From Dethiosulfatibacter sp. (GTDB taxonomy: Bacteria; Bacillota_A; Clostridia; Tissierellales; Dethiosulfatibacteraceae): 22,491 nucleotides of DNA. The notes under the pieces were generated by a model. It saw only the letters and a program-made list of their open reading frames with translations. It was not told the origin of the DNA and searched no databases. Both the position numbers and the translations under genes were made by a program. Positions 13,164-21,564 of the stretch are shown one piece after another. Each line of letters begins with the position of its first letter. Within the stretch, counting starts at the first letter, position 1. The stretch covers positions 1 through 22,491 of the forward strand of contig JAHRFV010000194.1 of the NCBI GenBank assembly GCA_019084435.1, written 5' to 3'.

Positions 13164-14702
13164 TTATATTCCCCTCTTTATCACTAATTTCACTTCGATT
13201 CCAAACACCTCTTTGAAAAAGTCGCAATACTCGTTGAATTTTATTTGTTCGATATAGGTATTGGTCTTACTTTCAACCTCGACAATCATCAAACCCTTTT
13301 GCTGCTTGATATGAATGTTTTTGAATTTCTGGCTATAATTCTTATCCAGAGCGTCTGCCAGTCTCAGCACGGCTGACAGCTTTGACACAGAAATTTTTTC
13401 CACAGCACTCAATTGTGCATATTCTTCATCCTTTTCAGTAGGTAGTAAATAGGATTGATATTTGACAATTAGAGATATCATTTTTCTGTCTTGTTCACTC
13501 AAACCGATGATATCAGTTTTTTGTATGATATAGCTTGAATGCAAGTAGTGCTTGTCTGGATTAATATATTTTCCAATATTGTGTAATATAACTGCTATTT
13601 TTAGATATATAACTTCTTTTTCCTTAAATCGGTTGTTCTTGGAAAGCTTTTTCAGTATGGCACTTGCCATTTCTTCAACAAATTCGATATGCTGACCATA
13701 TGACTTATACATCTGTGCCAATTTTCTGGATGATTCAATGGCATAGCTATAAAACAGGGTTCTAATTTCCTCATATTGCTTTGGCAGCATCATTTCATAA
13801 AAAATGATGTCGAAAAAGAAGATGTTTGGTACTGCTATTGTTTCGGCTTCGGTCATCTCTAGGAGGTTTTCTATTACAATAGTTGCAATAACCAGCTCAT
13901 TGGCAAATTCCCTATTGAGATTGTATTTGATAGCAATGCTGTCTGCATTCAATGCAACAATTTCATTGTAAAAACTCTCAAGCCCGGGTTTTGATATGAA
14001 GCTGATGTCACCCTTGTCCTCTGCATTACATAATGCTTTGAGAGTATCAAGAGTCCTGCCTGTAACGATAAAATCTTTGATGTTGCTTTTAGGTAGAAAT
14101 GTGGGCAGAAAATTGAAATAGGTGTAGAGTTGTTCCTTAACCATAATGTTCATCTTGTCAGAATACTTGTCTGCATTTTTAGCTATCTCGTAGAGTTTAA
14201 TGGTTCCAATCATTATATTTTGTAAAAAATTAATTGACATATCTTCATAAAATGCTATCCCGAGATTGCCACTTCCTATGAAGGTTATGATAGCATTGTT
14301 TTTTAGATAATCCGCATCCTTTAACACTTTCAGATTGGACATGAAAATGATGTTCTTTAATTCCGAGTCGCTAATGATTTCCAGAACAATGCCTGTTTCC
14401 TGGTATAGCCTGTCTCTTATATAATACTTATTGTCTGATTCTCTTATGGCCGTAGATGCAAATAGTATAATCCTCTCAGCACCGTACTCCAATGAAAGCT
14501 GCTTGAAATTGGATACAATCTCGACAACTCGATCAACCTTGTCAGCAGATATCTTTCCAGTTTCAAAGGCTTCTTTACCTATTGCTATGCTATGACTCGC
14601 CTTTTCCACCATCTGAAGACCATTCTTTTTGATCTGCTTGATGGTTACGGTGATTTCGGTAGATCCTATGTATATAATTGATCCGATTTTCACACTGTTC
14701 AT
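13164..14702 (-). CDS. Degenerate Ppx/GppA-HD paralogue
   Basis: From the start at 14702 (AGGATGG ribosome site; the frame is open further upstream but without one) the protein has 512 residues and the same two-domain plan and length as the intact ppx two genes away. The catalytic motifs are altered: the first phosphate loop DIGSNT is YIGSTE (11-16), the second, DIGGGSTE, is FIGSGNLG (141-148), and the HD pair is HN (H374, N375 in VILHNIGKY). Acidic residues needed for metal and water activation are thus lost in both domains, while the fold-defining segments (FASTAIRES, FIVTGRTLDTL, LSAVLRLADALDKNY) are kept. No frameshift or stop is present. It may be a regulatory pseudoenzyme acting on PPK or Ppx. 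It is the first gene of the ppk operon. Confidence 0.75.
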   Translation of the reverse strand: MNSVKIGSIIYIGSTEITVTIKQIKKNGLQMVEKASHSIAIGKEAFETGKISADKVDRVVEIVSNFKQLSLEYGAERIILFASTAIRESDNKYYIRDRLYQETGIVLEIISDSELKNIIFMSNLKVLKDADYLKNNAIITFIGSGNLGIAFYEDMSINFLQNIMIGTIKLYEIAKNADKYSDKMNIMVKEQLYTYFNFLPTFLPKSNIKDFIVTGRTLDTLKALCNAEDKGDISFISKPGLESFYNEIVALNADSIAIKYNLNREFANELVIATIVIENLLEMTEAETIAVPNIFFFDIIFYEMMLPKQYEEIRTLFYSYAIESSRKLAQMYKSYGQHIEFVEEMASAILKKLSKNNRFKEKEVIYLKIAVILHNIGKYINPDKHYLHSSYIIQKTDIIGLSEQDRKMISLIVKYQSYLLPTEKDEEYAQLSAVEKISVSKLSAVLRLADALDKNYSQKFKNIHIKQQKGLMIVEVESKTNTYIEQIKFNEYCDFFKEVFGIEVKLVIKRGI

Positions 14703-14801
14703 ATCACACCATCCTATCTCATATCTTATTGTATAACGAATTACGCCAAAATTGGGGATTGTTATGTAAATTATGTGTAAAATCATTATATATCACATGA
14801 T

Positions 14802-14831
14802 AAAAAAAATAAACCCAAGTTCTGGGTTTAT
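14802..14831 (-). terminator. Terminator after the LCP gene
   Basis: ATAAACCCA (14809-14817) pairs with TGGGTTTAT (14823-14831) over 9 bp. On the minus strand the hairpin is followed by eight T (14809-14802). It starts 14 bases after the stop of the LCP gene. Confidence 0.8.
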
Positions 14832-14844
14832 ATATAACGTTCTG

Positions 14845-15813
14845 TTAGTTGTTGCCTGCTTTTTCGAATGGAATGTTATAAATTTCATATATGATTTTTT
14901 GAATCTTCATGCCATTCATCATATAGAAGGAAACACCTTGCATATATTCGTCATCACCTGGCAGTGTGTAAAAGTTGATGTCCTCAGTTTTCATCCCTAG
15001 GGTTGAAGTGGCATATGTTAACGCTTCGGACAATTTCACATCCGTTTCCATGGCATCGAATACTTCTTTTACGACCAAGGGAAATCTTATACCAATGGCC
15101 TGCCTGGCAGCAGCTGCCAAGAACTTCTGTTGTTGCTCAATTCTTTGAATATCACCATATGATATGGTCCCGTCATTATTCTTTCTGAATCTCAAAAAAT
15201 CAACAGCATTCTCACCATCAAGCACTTGCTCGCCTGCTTTTAAATTGATATGTAGTGGTGGGCTGTCATAAATATCATCATACACCATATCAAATGGTAC
15301 ATCAAACTCCACACCACCCATGGCGTCTACAGTTTTTGCGGCACCGGTCATAGTCACGGTGATATAATGATGTATAGGAATATTGACGATATCTTCAACT
15401 GCTCTAATCAATCCTTCAATCCCATTCCCGCTATATACCGCATTGATTTTGTAGTTTGCCACATATGTATAACCACTCCTGAATCCTTCTTTGTAATAGT
15501 AGGTGTCTCTAGGAATAGAAATCATATCCAGTTTTTTGCTTTTGATATTATAGCTAGCTAAAATGATTGTATCTGTTCTTACATCTTCCAAGCCCACAAT
15601 CAGGAAGTTGATGCGATTGCCCTCTGATATGTAAGCTTCGTATGATTCCAGAGTAACCAGATCATTTTCATAATCAGACAGCCAATTTTCGTCATATGAA
15701 GGAACTCGATTATTGTATCCTAAAATATTTTGATATATGCTATACACTTGAACACCAGCGATAACCATGAATACAACCATCGCGATGGAAAAGATCTTTA
15801 AAAATTGTTTCAT
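14845..15813 (-). CDS. LytR-CpsA-Psr (LCP) family protein
   Basis: This 322-residue protein is a membrane-anchored phosphotransferase that attaches undecaprenyl-linked anionic polymers or glycans to peptidoglycan outside the cell. A short cytoplasmic N-terminus is followed by one membrane helix (about 7-27). The LCP domain has FLIVGLEDVRTDTIILASYN, MISIPRDTYYY with its lipid-phosphate-contacting Arg, a mid-domain GGVEFDVPFDM segment, and FLRFRKNNDGTISYGDIQRIEQQQKF with the conserved Arg residues, given here as separate segments FLRFRKN and GDIQRIEQQQ. GGTGGAGG precedes the ATG. The kal-like gene lies 76 bases upstream on the same strand with no clear terminator between, so read-through is possible, though the functions are unrelated. 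Confidence 0.92.
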   Translation of the reverse strand: MKQFLKIFSIAMVVFMVIAGVQVYSIYQNILGYNNRVPSYDENWLSDYENDLVTLESYEAYISEGNRINFLIVGLEDVRTDTIILASYNIKSKKLDMISIPRDTYYYKEGFRSGYTYVANYKINAVYSGNGIEGLIRAVEDIVNIPIHHYITVTMTGAAKTVDAMGGVEFDVPFDMVYDDIYDSPPLHINLKAGEQVLDGENAVDFLRFRKNNDGTISYGDIQRIEQQQKFLAAAARQAIGIRFPLVVKEVFDAMETDVKLSEALTYATSTLGMKTEDINFYTLPGDDEYMQGVSFYMMNGMKIQKIIYEIYNIPFEKAGNN

Positions 15814-15889
15814 ATTACCTCCACCTTTACCATGTCAATGATAGTATATATCTTAACAAATTACAATTAATATTTTCTTAATTTATGCT

Positions 15890-16285
15890 TTATCCTTTTC
15901 TTTGGTTTTCTTTTGTGACAACGCAGGTGCCGCTTGCCTTGCAGACGATGATTGGCTCTTCCAGAATATCACAGGCCGATTCACTGATGTCCGTTCTGGG
16001 AACGATGACCTTTCTGGCCACAAACTCCATTTTTCTTGAGGTGTTGCCGGTTTTGGTAATCCAGCCCTCTGCTTCAATATACTCTCCTGCATAGACCGGT
16101 GCTGTAAATTCAACATTGTCGTAAGCCACAAATAAGCCCTCATCTCCATCATTAATAATCAATAGCTCTGTGGCTATATCCCCGAACAGGTTGAGCATCC
16201 TGGCACCATCCACCAGGTGTCCTCCATAATGCGCATCATGTGCACTCATTCTCACCCTTATAAACGATTTGATTTGTTTTTCCAT
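15890..16285 (-). CDS. kal: 3-aminobutyryl-CoA ammonia lyase-like hotdog protein
   Basis: This 131-residue hotdog-fold protein closely resembles Kal, which removes ammonia from L-3-aminobutyryl-CoA to give crotonyl-CoA in lysine fermentation. I recognise [48 protein letters not shown], and [20 protein letters not shown] as family-specific stretches. AGGAG precedes the start. In known lysine fermenters kal lies in a cluster with kamA, kamD/E, kdd, kce and transport genes; here none of these is adjacent, so either the pathway is scattered or this copy serves another beta-amino acyl-CoA, such as beta-alanyl-CoA. The family match is good, the exact substrate is inferred. Confidence 0.8.
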   Translation of the reverse strand: MEKQIKSFIRVRMSAHDAHYGGHLVDGARMLNLFGDIATELLIINDGDEGLFVAYDNVEFTAPVYAGEYIEAEGWITKTGNTSRKMEFVARKVIVPRTDISESACDILEEPIIVCKASGTCVVTKENQRKG

Positions 16286-16510
16286 TTCACTTCTCCTATA
16301 TATTACTTATATCATATTGAACACTGAATCCATCTGATATTATATCAAATTTCAGTCTTTTATTAAACCCTAATTAATTTTGTGAAGATTTTGGCAATTC
16401 TTAAAAATCGATTAAATAATGATTATAAATTTCGCTATCGGATGATTTATTGAATTGTCTGTAGTATAATGGGATTGATTTCAAAGTTAACAAAAATTCT
16501 GGAGGATTTT

Positions 16511-17902
16511 ATGAAAAAAATAATATTACTTATACTATGCGCATCGCTTATTTTATCTACAGCTTGTAGAAATCAAGACCCAGTCACAACCACGACTTCA
16601 TCGGGTGAGACCTCACCGACAGATGAGCTTATCGTAGACGAGGCTTATATCGCTGGTACAGGATCTGCTTATCTTGAAAGTCTTTTTAACGGAGAGTATG
16701 AGAAGGCATATACGGTTTATCAGCATGATGAGACAATGACCAATGCCATCAACCCAGAGTCCTATAAGGCTTTTTTCGATGATATGTATTCCAAATATGG
16801 TCCCTTTGAAAAATTTGTTGGAGCAGAAACCCGATTCCAGGGTGACTATGGATTCTACACAACCGGTGTGATTCTTGAAACTTCATCAATGAACGCCAAT
16901 GTTGTGTTTGATAAAGAAGGTTTAATAGCTGGTTTCAATTTTACTCCCTTTACTTTTGATGAAGAAATCGATTCAGTAAAACCAACTGGTTTAGTGGAAA
17001 TCGATGTTGAGTTTGGCCTAGATGACTGGCCATTGAGGGGTAAAATAACCGTTCCCTCATCAGACGGTGAGAATCCCCTTCCAGGTAAACATCCTGTATT
17101 GGTACTCGTTCATGGTTCAGGTCCCAATGACATGAATGAAACAGTTGGACTAAATACACCCTTCAAGGATATCGCCTACTATATGGCTGAAAGAGGCATC
17201 AGTGTTCTGAGATATGACAAGAGAACCTTCACCTATGGCACTCAGATGGCTGGACTGAAAGATCTGACCGTATATGACGAGACCATAGATGATGCCGCTG
17301 AAGCGGTAGACTATGTCTCTACCCTAGATTACATCGACACGGATAGAATTTTTGTTTTAGGACACAGTCTTGGTGGCTACCTGATTCCAAGAATCGCAGA
17401 AAAGACACCTGAAGCAAGGGGTTACATTATAGCTGCTGGCATTTTTTCAAGCCTTGGCAAAATAATTCCTTATCAGCTCGAGTATTTGGCTATGATCGAT
17501 GGGGAGATTACCAAGGAAGAGCAAGACTATATCGATGATATGACAATCCAGGCTGAGAAATCCCTGAATCCAGACTCCATAGGTGCTGACGAGGCTGTTA
17601 TGGGCGCTTATAAAGCATACTGGGAAGATCTTGCAAATTATGATGCGGTAGCAATGGCCAGACAAATTGAAAAACCAGTCTATGTTTTTCAAGGAGATAG
17701 AGACTATCAGGTGCCTGTTAGTGAATTCGAATTAATAAATGACGCTGTCAATGACAAGGATAACTACACATTGCAAATCTGGAGTGGTATGAATCATCTG
17801 ATGTTTATTGGTGAAGGAACACCGACGCCCGAAGAATACTTCGTGAAGAATGAGGTGTATCCACCATTATTGGATTATATAATAAATTTCATGCTTAGAT
17901 AG
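16511..17902 (+). CDS. Alpha/beta-hydrolase lipoprotein with N-terminal DUF3887-like domain
   Basis: This 463-residue exported serine hydrolase starts at ATG 16511 (CTGGAGG ribosome site); an open frame from 16469 has none. The signal peptide ends in the lipobox LSTAC with Cys19, then a Thr/Ser-rich linker. Residues of about 40-140 (AYLESLFNGEYEKAYTVY onward) look like the DUF3887 domain that often precedes such hydrolases. The hydrolase domain has the oxyanion-region HGSGPND (from H201), the nucleophile elbow GHSLGG with Ser286, a likely acid in FQGDRDYQVP, and the His of GMNHLM near the end. Substrate unknown, probably an ester or peptide-like compound at the cell surface. An ABC transporter follows 18 bases downstream, suggesting co-transcription. 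Confidence 0.88.
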   Translation: MKKIILLILCASLILSTACRNQDPVTTTTSSGETSPTDELIVDEAYIAGTGSAYLESLFNGEYEKAYTVYQHDETMTNAINPESYKAFFDDMYSKYGPFEKFVGAETRFQGDYGFYTTGVILETSSMNANVVFDKEGLIAGFNFTPFTFDEEIDSVKPTGLVEIDVEFGLDDWPLRGKITVPSSDGENPLPGKHPVLVLVHGSGPNDMNETVGLNTPFKDIAYYMAERGISVLRYDKRTFTYGTQMAGLKDLTVYDETIDDAAEAVDYVSTLDYIDTDRIFVLGHSLGGYLIPRIAEKTPEARGYIIAAGIFSSLGKIIPYQLEYLAMIDGEITKEEQDYIDDMTIQAEKSLNPDSIGADEAVMGAYKAYWEDLANYDAVAMARQIEKPVYVFQGDRDYQVPVSEFELINDAVNDKDNYTLQIWSGMNHLMFIGEGTPTPEEYFVKNEVYPPLLDYIINFMLR

Positions 17903-17920
17903 CAAGAACTGGAGGAAAAA

Positions 17921-18643
17921 ATGTTAAAAATTCAAAACCTTTCAAAATCTTACTCAAAAGGCGCTACTAAGGCCGTCGATAATATCTCTTTTGAAGTGAA
18001 GCCGGGTGAGATATACGGTTTTCTTGGCCCAAACGGCGCCGGAAAAACCACCACCATTAAAATGATTGTTGGTCTGTTGAAACAGGATAGCGGCGTGATT
18101 CTTGTGGACGGACTCGATACAAATAAAGATAGTCTTAAAGCAAAACTGAAGATGGGTTATGTCCCTGACAATCCACAAATATATGACAAGCTGAAAGGCC
18201 TAGAATACCTGAATTTTATGGCGGATGTCTATAATGTGTCTAAAGAAGACCGCACTCAGAGAATAGAAAAATATCTGAGATTATTCAGTCTAGAGGATGC
18301 AGCTAATGACCTGATCAACTCATACTCCCATGGTATGAAGCAAAAAATCGTACTAACAGGTGCCTTGATCAATGACCCTGACTTGTTTGTACTGGATGAG
18401 CCTATGGTAGGACTTGATCCTAAATCCGCTTTCAATATAAAGGAAGTCATGCGTGAGATGTGCGACCGTGGAAAATCAGTATTTTTCTCAACACATGTCC
18501 TCGAAGTAGCTGAAAAAATATGTGATCGGATTGGCATTATCAACAATGGTCAGATTATCGCCGAGGGTAACATGTCCGAGCTTAGAGCAAAAGCAGGCAG
18601 AGAGGAGTCCCTCGAGAAAATCTTCCTGGAGGTGACACAATAA
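17921..18643 (+). CDS. ABC transporter ATP-binding protein
   Basis: This 240-residue ATPase drives the membrane protein encoded next to it. Walker A is GPNGAGKTT (36-44), the signature is a slightly divergent YSHGMKQK, and Walker B is LFVLDEPMVGLD, followed by the switch His in FFSTHVLEVAEKI. The overall type is the ABC-2/Nod-like exporter ATPase group. GGAGG lies just before the start. Its TAA stop overlaps the permease ATG by one base, so the two are made together. Confidence 0.93.
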   Translation: MLKIQNLSKSYSKGATKAVDNISFEVKPGEIYGFLGPNGAGKTTTIKMIVGLLKQDSGVILVDGLDTNKDSLKAKLKMGYVPDNPQIYDKLKGLEYLNFMADVYNVSKEDRTQRIEKYLRLFSLEDAANDLINSYSHGMKQKIVLTGALINDPDLFVLDEPMVGLDPKSAFNIKEVMREMCDRGKSVFFSTHVLEVAEKICDRIGIINNGQIIAEGNMSELRAKAGREESLEKIFLEVTQ

Positions 18644-20334
18644 TGAGAGAAATCTTTATATTGACCAGAGCGAGCCTAATTAACAACTTTAATCTGCATT
18701 CTCTCAATCCAGCGAATTTTAATCAATTCAAGAATATGAAGGAAGCTAGGAAAATATTGTTGTTCATTTTTGTCATCATAGCCATGATGCCGGCCTATCT
18801 ACTTTATATAAGGTTGATGAAGCAGGTAGGGGTCTCTTTTCTGATGATAAATCAGGAATCATATTTTCTTGCACTTGCACACTATGCATCTGTATTGATG
18901 GTGTTTTTTCTAGGATTGACTTATGTCCTTTCCTATTATTATTTCTCGAGGGATACAGATATGCTGATACCTCTTCCAGTAAAAGGGAGAAGCATCATTA
19001 TTTCAAAGTTCATCTCCCTACTGGTGTTTGAGTATTTTGTTTTGGCTATATTCATTATACCGGTACTAATTATAAACCACAGTCTGGTAGGTGGAGGGCT
19101 GATTTACTATCTCAAAGCAATTGTAGTATTTCTGTTGACACCTGTGGTTCCTTTGTCATTGGCTTCGGTCATCATCATCACCATTATGAAGTTCACAAAC
19201 ATCAAAGGCAAGAAGGATTTGATCCGTGTTGTCTCCATGTTTCTGTTTCTGTTTGTGTTTCTAGGACTGCAAATCGTTATACAAAGAGCTATGATGAATA
19301 TTCCTTTCGGTAATGAGCAGGAATTCTATTCCAAGCTTTTTACTGATAACCGTTATATGATTGATATGCTGGGGCGGTTTTATCCATTGTCCAGATGGGC
19401 TGCTATTAGCCTTGTTGACAACAGCATGACCGCTTTAACCGGATTGGTCGGTTTAATAGTGACGAGTATTGTTTTTTTTGCTGCAGTAGTTCTTTTCAGT
19501 GAAAAGATGTATTTGGGTGGAATTATCGGTGGCAATGAAATACAATCCAAAAAGAAGGCTCTTTCCAAGGAAGAGTTTGAAAAAGCATCGGGTAAGGTTT
19601 CCAGTAGCTTTATGGCCATTTTCAAGGTTGATTTAATTACTCTGATCAAGACACCTATCTATATGTTCAACTGTGTCAGTATAGTGGTGCTGGTTCCATT
19701 TATATTCTTGGTCATGCCTGCATTGAGCGGCGTTTCCTCTGACATGGATGTCTTTATTGGCATTTATCAGACGAATATCAAGCTCTTTGCGTTTGGTCTA
19801 GCTGGAGCTTATATGCTTTTTGCAGCCCTCAATCCAACGGCATCAACCACATTTTCAAGAGAAGGAAAGACCTTTTATATCACTCGGATTATCCCCGTTG
19901 CTGCGAGAGATCATATCATCGGAAGGGCTCTGGCCCCAATTCTGATGCAAATTTTTTCTATAATAGTAATTTCATTTGGTATAAGATTTTATATACCAAT
20001 CGACTTCAGCACAATTTTGATATCAGGTTTTCTTGGGTTTGCGGCATCGCTACCGGTCATTTTATCTGGTATACTCGTTGATATCAACCGTCCATTGCTT
20101 GATTGGGACAACCCACAAAGGGCAGTTAAGCAGAATATGAATGTCATTATCGCTATGGCCATCGGTGCTATCATGGCCTTAGGTATCGGGTTCTTGACCT
20201 ATCTGATGATAAATCTCGATTTGGCAACTTTGATCATTCTGTTGATTGACCTGATAATTATTGTGGCTGTGACTTATGTCATGTATAATTTACTTACAAA
20301 GCGTATAACCTACCAACTAGCAAATATGGAATAG
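18643..20334 (+). CDS. ABC transporter permease, ABC-2-like
   Basis: This 563-residue membrane protein has roughly ten to twelve hydrophobic segments in two halves, separated by a charged cytoplasmic stretch (IQSKKKALSKEEFEKASGK). The motif SRDTDMLIPLPVKGRSIIISKF between early helices, and the similar REGKTFYITRIIPVAARDHII in the second half, are the kind of coupling segments seen in large ABC-2 export permeases. The protein contains both halves in one chain and pairs with the single ATPase before it, which would work as a dimer. Substrate unknown. Confidence 0.85.
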   Translation: MREIFILTRASLINNFNLHSLNPANFNQFKNMKEARKILLFIFVIIAMMPAYLLYIRLMKQVGVSFLMINQESYFLALAHYASVLMVFFLGLTYVLSYYYFSRDTDMLIPLPVKGRSIIISKFISLLVFEYFVLAIFIIPVLIINHSLVGGGLIYYLKAIVVFLLTPVVPLSLASVIIITIMKFTNIKGKKDLIRVVSMFLFLFVFLGLQIVIQRAMMNIPFGNEQEFYSKLFTDNRYMIDMLGRFYPLSRWAAISLVDNSMTALTGLVGLIVTSIVFFAAVVLFSEKMYLGGIIGGNEIQSKKKALSKEEFEKASGKVSSSFMAIFKVDLITLIKTPIYMFNCVSIVVLVPFIFLVMPALSGVSSDMDVFIGIYQTNIKLFAFGLAGAYMLFAALNPTASTTFSREGKTFYITRIIPVAARDHIIGRALAPILMQIFSIIVISFGIRFYIPIDFSTILISGFLGFAASLPVILSGILVDINRPLLDWDNPQRAVKQNMNVIIAMAIGAIMALGIGFLTYLMINLDLATLIILLIDLIIIVAVTYVMYNLLTKRITYQLANME

Positions 20335-20345
20335 AGGAGTTTTAC

Positions 20346-21488
20346 ATGATTGATCAGATAATCAAATTGTCATCCAGCAAGAAAGAAGAAATCTTAAAGG
20401 TTTATAATGACTTGAATGCTATCCCCGAATTGGCGATGCAGGAATATAAGACCTCGGCCTATATCTCTGAATACCTCAGAAAAAATGGTTTTGAAGTGAC
20501 GTCAGGAATCGCAGGAACCGGTCTGACTGCTTCGCTTCATGGGGTTGAGCCTGGTCCAGTCCTTGCTGTCAGGGCTGACATGGATGCTCTGAATCATATA
20601 ATAGATGGTAAAAAGGTCGCTATGCACTCCTGCGGTCATGATGCTCACTCAACTATGGGTTTGTTTACCGGAATAATTGCGAAAGAATTATGCATCGTCA
20701 AACGAGGCACTCTCAAATTGATTTTTCAGCCATCTGAGGAGCAAGAGATGACAAGCGGTGCCAGAGCCATGGCTAAAGCAGGTGTCATAGATGATGTAGA
20801 TATGTGTGTTGGTATCCACTTGCGCCCTATAGAAGAAGCTGAGCTTGGGGAAGCAATCTCAGCCCTAAGACACGGGGCATTGACTATTATAGTCGCAACA
20901 ATCCATGGAGAGACTGCCCATTCAGGTCGCCCTCACATGGGTAAGAACCCGATTGATGCCATGGCAGCCATCATCAATGCTGTCAATGCAATTTGGATCG
21001 ATCCGACTATCCCAGCATCCGCCAAGCTAATTGCAATCAATGCTGGCGATGCTCGAACCACGTCGATTCCAGGGACAGGACAACTTGCTGTTGATTTAAG
21101 AGCCAATACCAATGAGGCTATGTCTTTGTTGATAGAAAAGGTTCATAATGCTATTCTGACAGGCGCGTCTACTGTGGGTTGCAGCGCAGAAGTCACTATT
21201 GTACCTGGATTGCCTGCGGCGGTCTATGATGACAGCATGATTCAGATAGCCAGCCAATCCATAATCGAGGTCTTAGGTGAAAATGGTTTGCTTGGCGAAA
21301 GGACGACAACAGGCTCCGAGGATTTCCATGAATTTACAAAGGCCAAACCATCACTCAAGACAACCTATCTAGGCCTAGGATGCGATCTGACACCGGGACT
21401 CCATAATCCGGAAATGTCTTTCAACAAGGATGCGATGTTAAACGGCGTCAACATACTGGTTAATATGATTCATAAAATTCTTGGTTAG
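20346..21488 (+). CDS. M20-family amidohydrolase (N-acyl amino acid amidohydrolase-like)
   Basis: This 380-residue metallo-hydrolase cleaves amide bonds of N-acylated amino acids or similar small compounds. It has AVRADMDAL with the metal-bridging Asp, MHSCGHDAHSTMGL with Cys and His ligands, the catalytic Glu pair in FQPSEEQEMTSGARAMAKAG, GIHLRP, the dimerisation-domain segment GETAHSGRPHMGKNPIDA, and TGSEDFHEF near the end. This is the HipO/AbgB/IAA-hydrolase side of M20. GAGGAG precedes the ATG, and the gene starts 11 bases after the permease, so it belongs to the same unit; the transporter and the surface hydrolase may handle related substrates. The exact substrate is not shown. Confidence 0.9.
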   Translation: MIDQIIKLSSSKKEEILKVYNDLNAIPELAMQEYKTSAYISEYLRKNGFEVTSGIAGTGLTASLHGVEPGPVLAVRADMDALNHIIDGKKVAMHSCGHDAHSTMGLFTGIIAKELCIVKRGTLKLIFQPSEEQEMTSGARAMAKAGVIDDVDMCVGIHLRPIEEAELGEAISALRHGALTIIVATIHGETAHSGRPHMGKNPIDAMAAIINAVNAIWIDPTIPASAKLIAINAGDARTTSIPGTGQLAVDLRANTNEAMSLLIEKVHNAILTGASTVGCSAEVTIVPGLPAAVYDDSMIQIASQSIIEVLGENGLLGERTTTGSEDFHEFTKAKPSLKTTYLGLGCDLTPGLHNPEMSFNKDAMLNGVNILVNMIHKILG

Positions 21489-21499
21489 AAACTAATGAG

Positions 21500-21534
21500 A
21501 AAGCCCCAGCAATCCTTAAAACTGCTGAGGCTTT
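21500..21534. terminator. Terminator between convergent genes
   Basis: AAAGCCCCAGCA (21500-21511) pairs with TGCTGAGGCTTT (21523-21534) with one C-A mismatch. A T-run follows on the plus strand. It ends the M20 operon and may also serve the convergent msrAB gene. Confidence 0.75.
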
Positions 21535-21564
21535 TAATTATGCTATTATGTATTTAATACTTTT

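Noticed and set aside
15883..16152. Alternative minus-strand ORF overlapping kal
   Set aside because: It is another frame of the kal gene; the kal frame has clear family similarity and a ribosome site.
16335..16347. 13-base palindrome TGATATTATATCA as an operator for kal or the hydrolase gene
   Set aside because: It is perfect but made almost wholly of A and T in an AT-rich gap of about 225 bases, with no clear promoter beside it, so chance is likely. The rest of 16286-16510 shows only a TATAAT at 16465-16470 without a suitable -35 box.
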